A stretch of DNA of 33,134 bases from positions 1 through 33,134 of the forward strand of contig CABRXV010000015.1 of the NCBI GenBank assembly GCA_902475005.1, read 5' to 3'. The translations under genes and the position numbers were made by a program. The notes under the pieces were generated by a model. That model searched no databases. It was not told the DNA's origin and was given only the letters and a program-made list of their open reading frames with translations. This document shows positions 22,819-30,855 of this stretch, piece after piece; position 1 is the first letter of the stretch, and each line of letters starts with the position of its first letter. This DNA is from CABRXV01 sp900754955. GTDB taxonomy: Bacteria > Actinomycetota > Coriobacteriia > Coriobacteriales > Eggerthellaceae.

Positions 22819-24021
22819 ATGGGCTACGTAGCCGTCAAAGGAGGCGGCCGCGCGATCGAGGAGAGCCTGAGGCTGCTCGAGTTCGAGCGCGTCGCCGCGT
22901 CGTCCGCTTGGGGCACCGACGAGATCGAGGGGACGTTCCCCGAGCTCATCGACCAGGTGATGGGGGAGGCCTCGCTCTACGCGCCGCGCCTCGCCGCACT
23001 TGCGCTCAAGCAGGCGCAGGGCTCGCCCGACGAGGCGGTGTTCCTGCTGCGCGCCTTCCGCTCGACGCTCGAGCGCCCCTACGTCTCGCGCCCGATCGAC
23101 ACGGGCGACCTGTGCGTGACGCGCCGCGTTTCCGCCGCGTTCAAGGACGTGCCGGGCGGTCAGATCCTCGGCGCCACGCGCGACTACAGCCACCGTCTCA
23201 TCGCGTTCGACCTCGAGTCGGAGGATGAAGACGAGCTCGCGCGCAAGCGCACCCGCCACTTCGAGGAGGCCTCCCGCACCGCGGCCGCGCGCGACGATGC
23301 GACGGGCGCCGCGCCCGCAGGCAGGCTGCCGCGCGTGCTCGACTACCTGCGCTCGGAGGGCCTCGTCGCGCCCGTCGCTGCCGACGATACCGAACCCGTC
23401 GACGCCACGATGGTGCCGCTGTCCTTCCCCGCGCCGCGCTCGGTGCGCCTGCAAACGCTCGCGCGCGGCATGACCCAGGCCGTCGAGGCGCTCGGCTACG
23501 CCGCCATCCGCGGCTTCGGGCCGGCGCACCCCACGGTGGGCGAGCTGCGCTGCGGCCGCGCGGCGGTGGCGGTCGACCATCCCGTCGAGCCGGGCGACGC
23601 CGAGGACGCCTACTACGTGGGCACCGTGCCGCTCACCGAGGTGGAAAGCGTGTTCATGGCGGAAGGCGACGCAGGCGCCGCCGAGGACGCCGAGGGTCTC
23701 GCGCCCGGGCAGACCGTGGGCGCTGGGCTGTCGCTCTCGATCGGCTACGGCCTCGTGTTCGGCCGCGCTGAGACGAAGGCGATCGCCATGAGCGTGCTCG
23801 ACCACTGCCTCGACGCCGACGAGGTGCGCTATCCCACCGAGGACGAGGAGTTCGTCCTCTACCACGTGGACGGCGTCGAAGCGAGCGGATTCATCTCGCA
23901 CCTCAAGCTTCCGCACTACGTGACCTTCCAATCGAAGCTCTCGAGCGTGCGCGGCACGCGCGCGGGCGCCGAGGAGGACGCGCGCGACGAGAAGGAGGCA
24001 TCCGATGCAGCAGCGCTATAA
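22819..24021 (+). CDS. phnI: C-P lyase subunit PhnI
   Basis: A 400-residue PhnI, the purine nucleosidase of the core complex that removes adenine from ATP and joins the phosphonate at ribose C1. It starts MGYVAVKGGGRAIEESLRLL as in the family. It keeps QVMGEASLYAPRLAALALKQ and QILGATRDYSHRLIAFDLES. The C-terminal region has EEFVLYHVDGVEASGFISHL. A charged tail of about 25 residues follows. It starts one base after the phnH stop and overlaps phnJ by 17 bases. Confidence 0.92.
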   Translation: MGYVAVKGGGRAIEESLRLLEFERVAASSAWGTDEIEGTFPELIDQVMGEASLYAPRLAALALKQAQGSPDEAVFLLRAFRSTLERPYVSRPIDTGDLCVTRRVSAAFKDVPGGQILGATRDYSHRLIAFDLESEDEDELARKRTRHFEEASRTAAARDDATGAAPAGRLPRVLDYLRSEGLVAPVAADDTEPVDATMVPLSFPAPRSVRLQTLARGMTQAVEALGYAAIRGFGPAHPTVGELRCGRAAVAVDHPVEPGDAEDAYYVGTVPLTEVESVFMAEGDAGAAEDAEGLAPGQTVGAGLSLSIGYGLVFGRAETKAIAMSVLDHCLDADEVRYPTEDEEFVLYHVDGVEASGFISHLKLPHYVTFQSKLSSVRGTRAGAEEDARDEKEASDAAAL

Positions 24022-24880
24022 CTACGCGTTCTTCGACGAGGCGTCGAAACGCGAGATCCGCCGCGCGGTCATCAAGGGCGTGGCGATTCCCGGCTACCAG
24101 GTTCCGTTCGCCTCGCGCGAGATGCCCATCGGGCGCGGTTGGGGCACGGGTGGCTTGCAGATCACGCTCTCGCTCATCGGGCGCGACGACGTGCTCAAGG
24201 TGATCGACCAGGGCAGCGACGACAGCGTGAACGCGGTGAACATCAAGAAGCTCGTCGCATCCACCACCGACGTGGAGGTGACCGAGCGCACCGAGGAGGC
24301 CACGCTCATCCAGTCGCGCCACCGCATCCCCGAGCACCCGCTGCGCGCCGATCAGATCCTCGTGCTGCAGGTTCCCACGCCCGAGCCCCTGCGCAGCTTC
24401 GAGGCGAGCGAGGCGGTGACGCGCCGCCTGCACGCCGAGGCCGACTACACGGGAGCCTGGCTCGAGCTTTTCGACCAGATCGTGCGCTACGACATGACCA
24501 CCACGGGCGCCGACCACCCCGTGCTCGTGAACGACCGCTACGTGATGGCCCCGTCGCCCATTCCGCGCTTTGACAACCCGAAGCTCGACGGCGCCGAGCA
24601 CCTCACGCTCTTCGGCGCGGGGCGCGAGAAGAAGATCTACGCGGTGCCGCCCTACACCAAGGTGCACTCGCTCGACTTCGAGGACTACCCCTTCGCGGTG
24701 GAACGCTTCGACGGCAAGAGCTGTCGCCTCTGCGGGGCCGAGGGCGTGTACCTCGACGAGCTCGTCGACGAGGCGACGGGCGAGACGTACTACCAGTGCA
24801 ACGACACCGCCAACTGCGCCGCGCGCCGCCGCGCGCAGGATGCAGCGTCGCAGGAGAAAGGAGCAGACGGTGCGCGATGA
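24005..24880 (+). CDS. phnJ: C-P lyase radical SAM enzyme PhnJ
   Basis: A 291-residue PhnJ, the radical S-adenosylmethionine enzyme that cleaves the carbon-phosphorus bond, giving an alkane and a ribose 1,2-cyclic phosphate. The radical-bearing glycine is probably G30 in AIPGYQVPFASREMPIG. The Fe-S ligands are in the family's unusual spacing: C240 and C243 (SCRLCGAEGVYLDEL), C265 and C271 (QCNDTANC). AAGGAGG lies 7 bases upstream of the ATG. It overlaps phnI by 17 bases and phnK by 11. All key residues appear intact, so catalysis is likely functional. Confidence 0.94.
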   Translation: MQQRYNYAFFDEASKREIRRAVIKGVAIPGYQVPFASREMPIGRGWGTGGLQITLSLIGRDDVLKVIDQGSDDSVNAVNIKKLVASTTDVEVTERTEEATLIQSRHRIPEHPLRADQILVLQVPTPEPLRSFEASEAVTRRLHAEADYTGAWLELFDQIVRYDMTTTGADHPVLVNDRYVMAPSPIPRFDNPKLDGAEHLTLFGAGREKKIYAVPPYTKVHSLDFEDYPFAVERFDGKSCRLCGAEGVYLDELVDEATGETYYQCNDTANCAARRRAQDAASQEKGADGAR

Positions 24881-25730
24881 AATGCGTTTCGGCGCCGACG
24901 AGGTGCCGTGCCTGTCGGTGAGGCACCTGTCCAAGCGCTTCGGCACGGGCTGCGCGTACTGCCGCAACCCCGCCGCCGAGCTCGAGCGCAACGTATGCCC
25001 GAAGTGCGGTACGGTGCACGCCGTGCGCGACGTGAGCCTTGATGTGTACCCCGCCGAGATCGTCGGCATTGTGGGCGAGTCGGGCAGCGGCAAGTCCACG
25101 TTCATGAAGTGCCTCTTCTTCGACGAGGAGGCGACCGAAGGCGACGTGCGCGCCCTGCCGTACGACGACGGCGCGGCCAACCTGCTCACGCTGTCGTCGC
25201 AGCAGCGCCGCGCCATCCGCAACACGGTGTTCGGCATGGTGTACCAAAACCCCTACCTGGGTCTGCGCATGGACTTCTCCTCGCTGTCGAACATCGCCGA
25301 GCAGATGATTGCGGCGGGCAGCCGCAACGTCGGCGCGATGCGCGCCCGCGGCGAGGAGCTGCTCACGCGCGTGAACATTCCGCTGTCGCGCGAGGCTGAT
25401 CCGCCGAAGCTCTTCTCGGGCGGCATGCAGCAGCGCGTGCAGATCGCCAAGGCGCTGTCGAACAACCCGCCCATTCTGCTGCTCGACGAGGTGACCACGG
25501 GCCTCGACCTGTCGGTGCAGGCCGCCGTGCTCGACCTCATCCAGCAGATCAGGCGCGACTTCAACGTGAGCATGCTCGTGGTGAGCCACGACCTCGGCGT
25601 CATCCGCATGCTCGCCGACCGCACGCTCGTCATGCTCGACGGCCGCGTGATCGAAAGCGGTCTGACCGATCAGATCCTCGAGGACCCCCAGCACGCGTAT
25701 ACGCAACAGCTTGTGTATTCGCTGCTCTGA
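24870..25730 (+). CDS. phnK: C-P lyase ABC-type ATPase PhnK, with zinc-ribbon insert
   Basis: A 286-residue ABC ATPase that binds the C-P lyase core rather than a transporter. It has Walker A GESGSGKST, signature FSGGMQQRVQIAKAL, Walker B ILLLDEVTTGLDLS and H-loop VSHDLGV. Between the first strand and Walker A lies an insert with C28-x2-C31 and C43-x2-C46 (GCAYCRN...NVCPKCG), which looks like a zinc ribbon. It is absent from the E. coli protein. I recall similar inserts in PhnK of other Gram-positive bacteria. GAAAGGAG lies 6 bases before the GTG at 24870. Confidence 0.9.
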   Translation: MRDEMRFGADEVPCLSVRHLSKRFGTGCAYCRNPAAELERNVCPKCGTVHAVRDVSLDVYPAEIVGIVGESGSGKSTFMKCLFFDEEATEGDVRALPYDDGAANLLTLSSQQRRAIRNTVFGMVYQNPYLGLRMDFSSLSNIAEQMIAAGSRNVGAMRARGEELLTRVNIPLSREADPPKLFSGGMQQRVQIAKALSNNPPILLLDEVTTGLDLSVQAAVLDLIQQIRRDFNVSMLVVSHDLGVIRMLADRTLVMLDGRVIESGLTDQILEDPQHAYTQQLVYSLL

Positions 25731-25744
25731 TGAAAGGAAATCCC

Positions 25745-27154
25745 ATGGACAACAACTCCTGCATCATCCGCGGCGGCACGGTGGTGTGCGCCGACCGCGT
25801 GCTGCCCGATCACGACGTGGTGATCGTCGACGGGCGCATCTCCGCCATCGAGCCCACCTCCGAGCTCGACTTCGCCGTGCAGCCCGACGCGACCGCGGGT
25901 CTGCTGCCCGTCATCGATGCGCGCGGCGCCTTCGTCACCCTGGGTCTCATCGACATCCACTCCGACTACGTGGAGAACGTGGCGTCGCCGCGTCCGAGCG
26001 TGGTGATGGACCTCAACACCTCGCTGTACAAGGCCGACCGCGAGCTCGTGTCGCACGGCATCACCACCATCTACCACTCACTGTCGGTGTACGGCGCGCA
26101 CATCTTCGACCACAAGCCCATCCGCAACTTCGGCAACGTGAGCGCGCTCATCGACCGCGTGGCCGACATGCGTGCGAGCGAGGAACACGACCACCTCATC
26201 CGCCATCGTCTCCACATGCGCGTTGAGCTCGACTCGGTCGACCTGTACGACGAGATCGAGGACTTCCTGCGCTCGGGCAAGGTCGACCTCGTGTCGTTCA
26301 TGGACCATACGCCCGGTCAGGGTCAGTACAGCGATCTGCTCTTGTTCGGCGAAACACTCAAGGGCTATCGCGACGTGAGCGACGAAGAGGTGCGCGAGAT
26401 CATCCGCCAGCAGCAGGAGAGCGACAAGCTGTCGTACGCGCAGATCACCAAGCTCGCCTCCATCGCGCGCGAGCGCGGCATCTCGATCGCCTCGCACGAC
26501 GACGACAGCTCCGATAAGCTCGCGTTCATGGACGGGCTCGAGGCGACCATCTCTGAGTTCCCCATCACGCTCGACATCGCGCACGAGGCGCGCGGGCGCG
26601 GCATGCACACCATCGCGGGCGCGCCGAACGTGATGCTCGGGCACAGCCACTCGGGCAACCTGAGCGCGCGCGAGGCGGTGAAGGCGGGCGCGGTCGACGT
26701 GCTGTGCAGCGACTACTACCCGGCGGCGCTGCTCGATGCCGTGTTCACGCTGCGCGACGAGTGCGGCCTGACCATCGACCAGGCGTTCGCGCTCGTGAGC
26801 ATCAACCCTGCGAAGGCGACGGGCGTGGCCGACGAGATCGGATCGATCGCGGTGGGCAAGCGCGCCGACGTGCTGCTCGTGCGCGAGATCTCCTGCGGCG
26901 AGGGATGCACGATGCCTACGGTCACGCGCGCGTTCGTGGGCGGGCATTCGGTGTTCCGCTCCCACTATCCCGATCAGCCGCGCGGCTACGGTCGCAACGC
27001 CGACGATGCCTGGGCGGCGGTTGTCGACGAGGCAACGGCGATGGTGGACGCACGCGCCGTGTACGCGGCAGCGATGCCCGCCGCGCGCCTGAGCGTGAGC
27101 GTGCCCGGCCTCGCATGCGCCCAGGGCGCAGGCGCTACGGCGAAGGAGTGCTAA
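25745..27154 (+). CDS. phnM: PhnM, ribose triphosphate phosphonate diphosphatase
   Basis: A 469-residue amidohydrolase-superfamily enzyme. PhnM removes pyrophosphate from alpha-D-ribose 1-phosphonate 5-triphosphate, giving the PhnJ substrate. Metal-site motifs are GLIDIHSDYVENV, SHGITTIYHS, FMDHTPGQGQYSD, ISIASHDDDSSDK and MLGHSHSGN. It is longer than many PhnM proteins (about 380-400); the extra length is a C-terminal Ala-rich extension after about residue 405. The ATG at 25745 is favoured over one at 25730 that overlaps the phnK stop, because GAAAGGA lies between them. Confidence 0.9.
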   Translation: MDNNSCIIRGGTVVCADRVLPDHDVVIVDGRISAIEPTSELDFAVQPDATAGLLPVIDARGAFVTLGLIDIHSDYVENVASPRPSVVMDLNTSLYKADRELVSHGITTIYHSLSVYGAHIFDHKPIRNFGNVSALIDRVADMRASEEHDHLIRHRLHMRVELDSVDLYDEIEDFLRSGKVDLVSFMDHTPGQGQYSDLLLFGETLKGYRDVSDEEVREIIRQQQESDKLSYAQITKLASIARERGISIASHDDDSSDKLAFMDGLEATISEFPITLDIAHEARGRGMHTIAGAPNVMLGHSHSGNLSAREAVKAGAVDVLCSDYYPAALLDAVFTLRDECGLTIDQAFALVSINPAKATGVADEIGSIAVGKRADVLLVREISCGEGCTMPTVTRAFVGGHSVFRSHYPDQPRGYGRNADDAWAAVVDEATAMVDARAVYAAAMPAARLSVSVPGLACAQGAGATAKEC

Positions 27155-27155
27155 C

Positions 27156-27854
27156 ATGGCACTGCTTGAGATCGAGGGGCTCTCGAAATCGTTCACGCTC
27201 CACCGCGTGAACCGCCGCATCCAAGGCTGCCAGGACATCGCGTTTTCCATCGAGCCGGGGCAGTTCGTGGGCATCACGGGCCGCAGCGGCTCGGGCAAGT
27301 CCACCATTCTGCGCTGCATCTGGCGCACGAACCTGCCCGAGCGCGGGCGCATCATGTACGACTCGGCGCGTTTTGGCCTGATCGACATCGCGCAGGCGAG
27401 CCAGCGCCAGATGCTCTACCTGCGCACCTACGAGCTCGGCTACGTTTCGCAGTTCCTCAACGCGCTGCCGCGCCAGACCGCCTACGACATCGTGCTCAAA
27501 AGCGCGCTCGAGACGTACGGCGCGGCCGAGATCGAGCGCGCCCGCACCGAAACCGAGAAGATGCTGCGCCACTTCGACCTCGACGAGGAGCTGTGGGAGC
27601 TCTATCCGCGCACGTTCTCGGGCGGCGAGAAGCTGCGCCTCAACATCGCCGCTGCGATGATCAAGCGCCCGCGTCTGCTGCTGCTCGACGAGCCCACCGC
27701 CTCGCTCGACAACGCGTCGAAGCTCAAGGTGCGCACGCTCATCGAGCAGCTCAAGGCCGGGGGCACCACCATGCTCGGCATCTTCCACGACCTGGAGTTC
27801 ATGGAAGGACTGTGCGATCATGAGTTCAACATGCAAGAGGGGATGATGGCGTGA
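27156..27854 (+). CDS. phnL: C-P lyase ABC-type ATPase PhnL
   Basis: A 232-residue ATPase with Walker A GRSGSGKST, signature FSGGEKLRLNIA and Walker B LLLLDEPTASLD. The family marker VSQFLNALPRQTAYDIV is present. PhnL supports formation of the ribose triphosphate phosphonate and forms a double-ATPase layer with PhnK on the core complex. It starts one base after the phnM stop with GAAGGAG upstream. It overlaps the next gene by four bases (GTGA). The order K-M-L differs from the K-L-M order of E. coli. Confidence 0.92.
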   Translation: MALLEIEGLSKSFTLHRVNRRIQGCQDIAFSIEPGQFVGITGRSGSGKSTILRCIWRTNLPERGRIMYDSARFGLIDIAQASQRQMLYLRTYELGYVSQFLNALPRQTAYDIVLKSALETYGAAEIERARTETEKMLRHFDLDEELWELYPRTFSGGEKLRLNIAAAMIKRPRLLLLDEPTASLDNASKLKVRTLIEQLKAGGTTMLGIFHDLEFMEGLCDHEFNMQEGMMA

Positions 27855-28750
27855 CGGAAGAGGAGCTGATCGGAGCTGCCGTGCAGGTGTCCAGCGCGGA
27901 GTCGGGCGACGCGCTGGGTGCGGGGGCGCCGTGCGGTGCGCGCGTCGATCTGCATGTGCACACCACGACCTCGGACGGCTCCGACACGTTCGAGGATGTG
28001 CTCGCGCAGGCCGCTGCCCGCGGCATCAAGCGCATCGCATTCACCAACCACGACACGACGCGCGGCCTCGACGAGGCGCGCGCCCTCGGGAGCTGCTTCG
28101 GCATCGAGGTGATCGGCGGCATCGAGATCAGCGCCTACGATTTCGCGCGCGGGCGCAAGGTGCACGTGCTCGGCTACGGCCTTGCCGACGACGCGCCGGC
28201 GATCGCGGCCCTGTGCGCTCCGCTGCTCGACGCGCGGCGGGCGAACTCCCTCTGGCAGCTCGACCAGCTGCTCGGCGCGGGCTACCGCATCGACGTGGAG
28301 CACGTCTACGAACTCGCTCAGGCGTCCACCTGCCTGTACAAGCAGCACCTCATGGACGCCCTCACCGACGAGCCGCACGAGAGCCCCGCCTACAAGACGC
28401 TCTACCGTGGCCTGTTCAAAAACGGCGGCATCTGCGATCGCGACATCGTCTACGTGGACGCACGCGATGCGGTGCGCGCCATCGTGGAGGACGGCGGCGT
28501 TGCCGTCCTCGCGCACCCCGGTCAGCTCGACAGCTACGGTTTCGTGCCCGAGCTCGTGAAGTGCGGCCTCGGCGGCATCGAAATGTATCATCCCGATCAC
28601 ACGCCCGTCGACCGCGTGCGCTGCGCGCGTCTCGCCGCGCGTTTCGGGCTCGCGGTTACGGGCGGCTCCGACTACCACGGCCGCTTCGGCGACATCCCGC
28701 ACCTTGGCTTCCGCGTTCCCGCCGACTTCAAGGACAGCCTGCCTCTCTAG
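27851..28750 (+). CDS. PHP-family phosphoribosyl cyclic phosphate phosphodiesterase (PhnPP type)
   Basis: A 299-residue PHP-domain enzyme. Metal ligands are in DLHVHTTTSDGSD, FTNHDTT, GGIEIS, VLAHPGQL and GGSDYHGRFGDIPHLG. An Eggerthella lenta PHP enzyme in this setting (called PhnPP) hydrolyses both phosphoester bonds of 5-phosphoribosyl 1,2-cyclic phosphate, the PhnJ product, to ribose 5-phosphate. By family and context this gene should do the same, replacing PhnP. A helical insert (about 130-190) lies between metal motifs. The GTG at 27851 overlaps the phnL stop. The last four codons lie inside a tandem repeat that continues downstream. Confidence 0.88.
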   Translation: MTEEELIGAAVQVSSAESGDALGAGAPCGARVDLHVHTTTSDGSDTFEDVLAQAAARGIKRIAFTNHDTTRGLDEARALGSCFGIEVIGGIEISAYDFARGRKVHVLGYGLADDAPAIAALCAPLLDARRANSLWQLDQLLGAGYRIDVEHVYELAQASTCLYKQHLMDALTDEPHESPAYKTLYRGLFKNGGICDRDIVYVDARDAVRAIVEDGGVAVLAHPGQLDSYGFVPELVKCGLGGIEMYHPDHTPVDRVRCARLAARFGLAVTGGSDYHGRFGDIPHLGFRVPADFKDSLPL

Positions 28751-28867
28751 CAGGTGGCGTCCGCGGGCCTCGCGGTGCGCCGCCGCACCTTAGACGCCTG
28801 CCCCTCTAACAGGTGGCGTCGCGCGGGCCTCATGGTGCGCCCGCGCGCCTTAGACGCCTGCCTCTCT
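28737..28867. repeat. 59/60-base tandem repeat across the PHP gene end
   Basis: Unit 1 (28737-28795) and unit 2 (28796-28855) share GCCTGCC(T/C)CTCTA at the start, CAGGTGGCGTC, a GCGGGCCTC core and CCTTAGAC at the end. They differ at roughly 8 positions. A third unit begins GCCTGCCTCTCT at 28856 and then diverges. Unit 1 includes the stop codon of the PHP gene. Confidence 0.7.
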
Positions 28868-28895
28868 CATGTGCGGGTGCCGCGTTGGCGCCGAC

Positions 28896-28932
28896 GAGTG
28901 GAGGGCGACCACGTCGCCCTCCACTCTTTTTT
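28896..28932 (+). terminator. Intrinsic terminator of the phn cluster
   Basis: GAGTGGAGGGCGAC (28896-28909), loop CAC, GTCGCCCTCCACTC (28913-28926), then six T. The 14-base-pair stem is perfect. It lies about 145 bases after the PHP gene and ends transcription on the plus strand. Confidence 0.9.
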
Positions 28933-28989
28933 GCTCAAAATAACACGTTCGCCGTCGCAAACAATCCATTTGCCGAAATAAAGCGCTTC

Positions 28990-29017
28990 GTGAGACGGTT
29001 TGCGCTCTCTGTCTCGC
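28990..29017. promoter_or_regulatory. Operator-like motif, copy 1 (before MFS remnant)
   Basis: GTGAGAC (28990-28996), 14 bases, GTCTCGC (29011-29017). The right half is reused in a second palindrome, GTCTCG-CAAA-CGAGAC (29011-29026). The same arrangement with the same spacing occurs at 30856-30883 before the TetR-like gene. It lies upstream of the TATAGT element. Confidence 0.5.
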
Positions 29018-29068
29018 AAACGAGACAGTTCCCCTCCGCTGGCTTGTCCGGAGGGCCTTCCCGCTTCC

Positions 29069-29074
29069 TATAGT
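29069..29074 (+). promoter_or_regulatory. -10-like element of the MFS remnant
   Basis: TATAGT, 73 bases before the ATG at 29148. TTGTCC at 29044-29049 could be the -35, with a long 19-base spacer. Confidence 0.35.
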
Positions 29075-29147
29075 TGAGCCATCGACACGCGGTCGGCTGC
29101 AAGGCCGCCGCGCACGTCGGCTCGAAAACAAGGAAAGAGGGGAAGGT

Positions 29148-29875
29148 ATGAGCCAAGAGGAGAAAAAGGCCCAGATCAACCAAACGGGTCGCGCTTGGGT
29201 AGTGCCGAGTCGCGCGAGCGCGAGCGCGCCGAGGCGAAGGCGCGCCCGAAGGAGAAGGTCCCGCGGGCGGTGTGGGGCTATGCGCTGTTCGGCCTCGCCA
29301 CCTGGACGTGCGTGGTAACCGTGCAGGTGGTCACGTCCACCGTGCTCGACGTGCGCGGGCTGGCCGATGCGGGTGAAGCGGCGCTCGTCATCAACTGCTG
29401 CGGTATCGGCTCCATCCTGTGCGGGCTCGCGTTCCCGTACCTCGTGCGCCTGTTCAAGGGTCGTCTGTTCGGCGTGTCGGCTGCGGTGGCTGCCGTCGGC
29501 ATCGTTCCGTGCCTCGTGGCCACGAGCGCGCCGGTGTACGCCCTCGGCGTGTTCATCCTCGGATTCGGCGGGTCGGCGTTCTTCACGGCGGCCCAGAATG
29601 CGGCGGGCAACATCGCGCCGACGTCGCGCGTGGCGTTTGTGAGCGGCGTCATGACCTCGATGATGAACCTCGGGCCGTTCATCGGGCCCTACGTTTTCTC
29701 GGCTTCGATGCTCGGCATTCCGTCGATGGGCAACGACGCCATCTTCCCCGTGCTCATCGTCATCGCGGCGGCCATGGCCGTCATCGGCCTCGTGCATCCC
29801 ATGCGGGCGCTGACGCTTGCGCCGCAGCGCGAAGCCGACGGCGCCGACGAAGCTTCCGAGAAGAGGGGAGCGTAG
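29148..29875 (+). pseudogene. MFS transporter with internal deletion
   Basis: The gene keeps its ribosome binding site (GAGGGGAAGG) and the ATG at 29148, reading MSQEEKKAQINQTGRAWV. It then joins, out of frame, the central loop and last six helices of a major facilitator. The second part runs in another frame from about 29195, starting RERERAEAKARPKEKVPRAV, typical of the loop before helix 7, and ends at 29875. About 180 residues holding helices 1-6 are missing, as if deleted near 29205. If a TTG at 29195 is used, a 226-residue half transporter could still be made, but no good site precedes it. Confidence 0.7.
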
Positions 29876-29881
29876 CGCGCC

Positions 29882-30088
29882 GTGCCGAACTGCCTGTGCT
29901 GCTTTCACTGCGGGTTCTGCGGGCCGGAGGCCAAGAAGGGCCAGGTCAAGCGGAACCCGCCGGGGTACTGCGTATTTTGCAAGACGCAGAACGACGAGAC
30001 GGCCGCACGCTGCGCGCAGTGCGGCCGCCCGCTTCCGCGAACGCCGGGGCGGGTGGCCGAGGCGGGCAGCGCCGATACGGGCGCTTAA
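29882..30088 (+). CDS. Small Cys-rich zinc-ribbon protein
   Basis: A 68-residue protein with nine Cys residues. The N-terminus has CLCCFHCGFCG and the middle has a rubredoxin-like zinc ribbon, YCVFCKTQNDETAARCAQCG. The remainder is a short Pro/Gly-rich tail. The GTG at 29882 is 6 bases after the MFS remnant stop, with AGAGGGGAG 11 bases upstream. It was probably cotranscribed with the transporter. The function is unknown; metal binding is likely from the Cys pattern. Confidence 0.6.
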   Translation: MPNCLCCFHCGFCGPEAKKGQVKRNPPGYCVFCKTQNDETAARCAQCGRPLPRTPGRVAEAGSADTGA

Positions 30089-30151
30089 GCTGGCGGTGAT
30101 GTCGCGCGTCCGTTTGGGCTGGCGCAGCGGGGTATGCGGTTTGTCTCGACC

Positions 30152-30739
30152 CTACCGGTACGCGGGCCTGACGGGCGTGTTGAGGATCTTGAACAGATCG
30201 CGTGGCACCGCGTCGGCCATCCAGGTGCAGATTTCCTCGAGTGATACGTCGTAATCGCCGTAGTGCCACTTCGGCATGAGGTGGCATTCGAGCTCGATGG
30301 TGGCGTCGATCTGGAACTTCATGCGCTCCGTGATCACCTTGCCGTGGTACACGGTGAGCGTTTCGGCGAGATTCTTCCGTCGCTCACGCGGCGCGTAGTT
30401 GTCGATTGCGTTGTAGTCGTTCGAGCGCGCAACGCGGCGGAAGAAGTCGCGGTGCTTGGCGACATCGGCCTCGGTGATGTAGTAGCCCTCGCGCCACGAG
30501 AGCGTGCGTCCGATCTCGTGCACCCCGTGCGCCCAGGCGAAGTCGAGGTACCACTGCGGAATAGAGAACTTGTCCGAGAAATGGCGGTAAAACGTGGCGC
30601 GCGACACGCCTGCTTCCGTGCAGATCTGCGTGACGCTGATCTTGTCGAACGACTTGGAGACGGTCAGACGATCAAGTGCGTCGAATATGCGCACTTTGAG
30701 ATCGAAATCCGCCATGAGGTTCGAGCTCTTCGCATCCAT
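30152..30739 (-). CDS. TetR-like transcriptional regulator
   Basis: A 195-residue regulator. The N-terminal helix-turn-helix is clear: DKISVTQICTEAGVSRATFYRHFSDKFSI (about 32-60), as in the TetR/AcrR family. The C-terminal ligand domain is helical, with no recognisable ligand class. The start at 30739 (MDAKSSNLMADFDLKVR) is chosen because GAGGGGG lies upstream and the longer frame runs through the promoter. TATACT on the minus strand (30811-30816) is the probable -10. It faces the MFS remnant and zinc-ribbon gene and shares an operator-like motif with them, so it probably controlled that transporter. Confidence 0.85.
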   Translation of the reverse strand: MDAKSSNLMADFDLKVRIFDALDRLTVSKSFDKISVTQICTEAGVSRATFYRHFSDKFSIPQWYLDFAWAHGVHEIGRTLSWREGYYITEADVAKHRDFFRRVARSNDYNAIDNYAPRERRKNLAETLTVYHGKVITERMKFQIDATIELECHLMPKWHYGDYDVSLEEICTWMADAVPRDLFKILNTPVRPAYR

Positions 30740-30794
30740 GTTGGCCCCCTCGCCGACGCGCTTTCGTATGAGCGCGCCTCCTTCGGATGTTTGG

Positions 30795-30816
30795 CTTCTC
30801 ACTAACGAGAAGTATA
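30795..30816 (-). promoter_or_regulatory. TetR-gene -10 and adjoining inverted repeat
   Basis: TATACT on the minus strand at 30811-30816. CTTCTC (30795-30800) and GAGAAG (30807-30812) form an inverted repeat with a 6-base gap, overlapping the -10 and the expected start of transcription. The position suits autorepression. Confidence 0.4.
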
Positions 30817-30855
30817 GTAAGCGAGCTCGTCCGTTGCGCTTGGTCGAGTTGTCGC

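Larger units (their letters stand above)
28751..29147. other. Intergenic region with repeat, terminator and operator
   Basis: No gene in about 397 bases. In order it holds the end of the 59/60-base tandem repeat, the phn terminator (28896-28932), a GTGAGAC...GTCTCGC operator-like motif (28990-29017) with an overlapping palindrome to 29026, and a TATAGT -10-like element (29069-29074). Confidence 0.6.

Noticed and set aside
21925..23931. Long antisense open frame opposite phnG, phnH and phnI
   Set aside because: It crosses three well-recognised genes and shows no domain of its own.
28737..28867. Tandem repeat considered as a CRISPR array
   Set aside because: Only two full units, directly adjacent with no unique spacers, and no cas genes.
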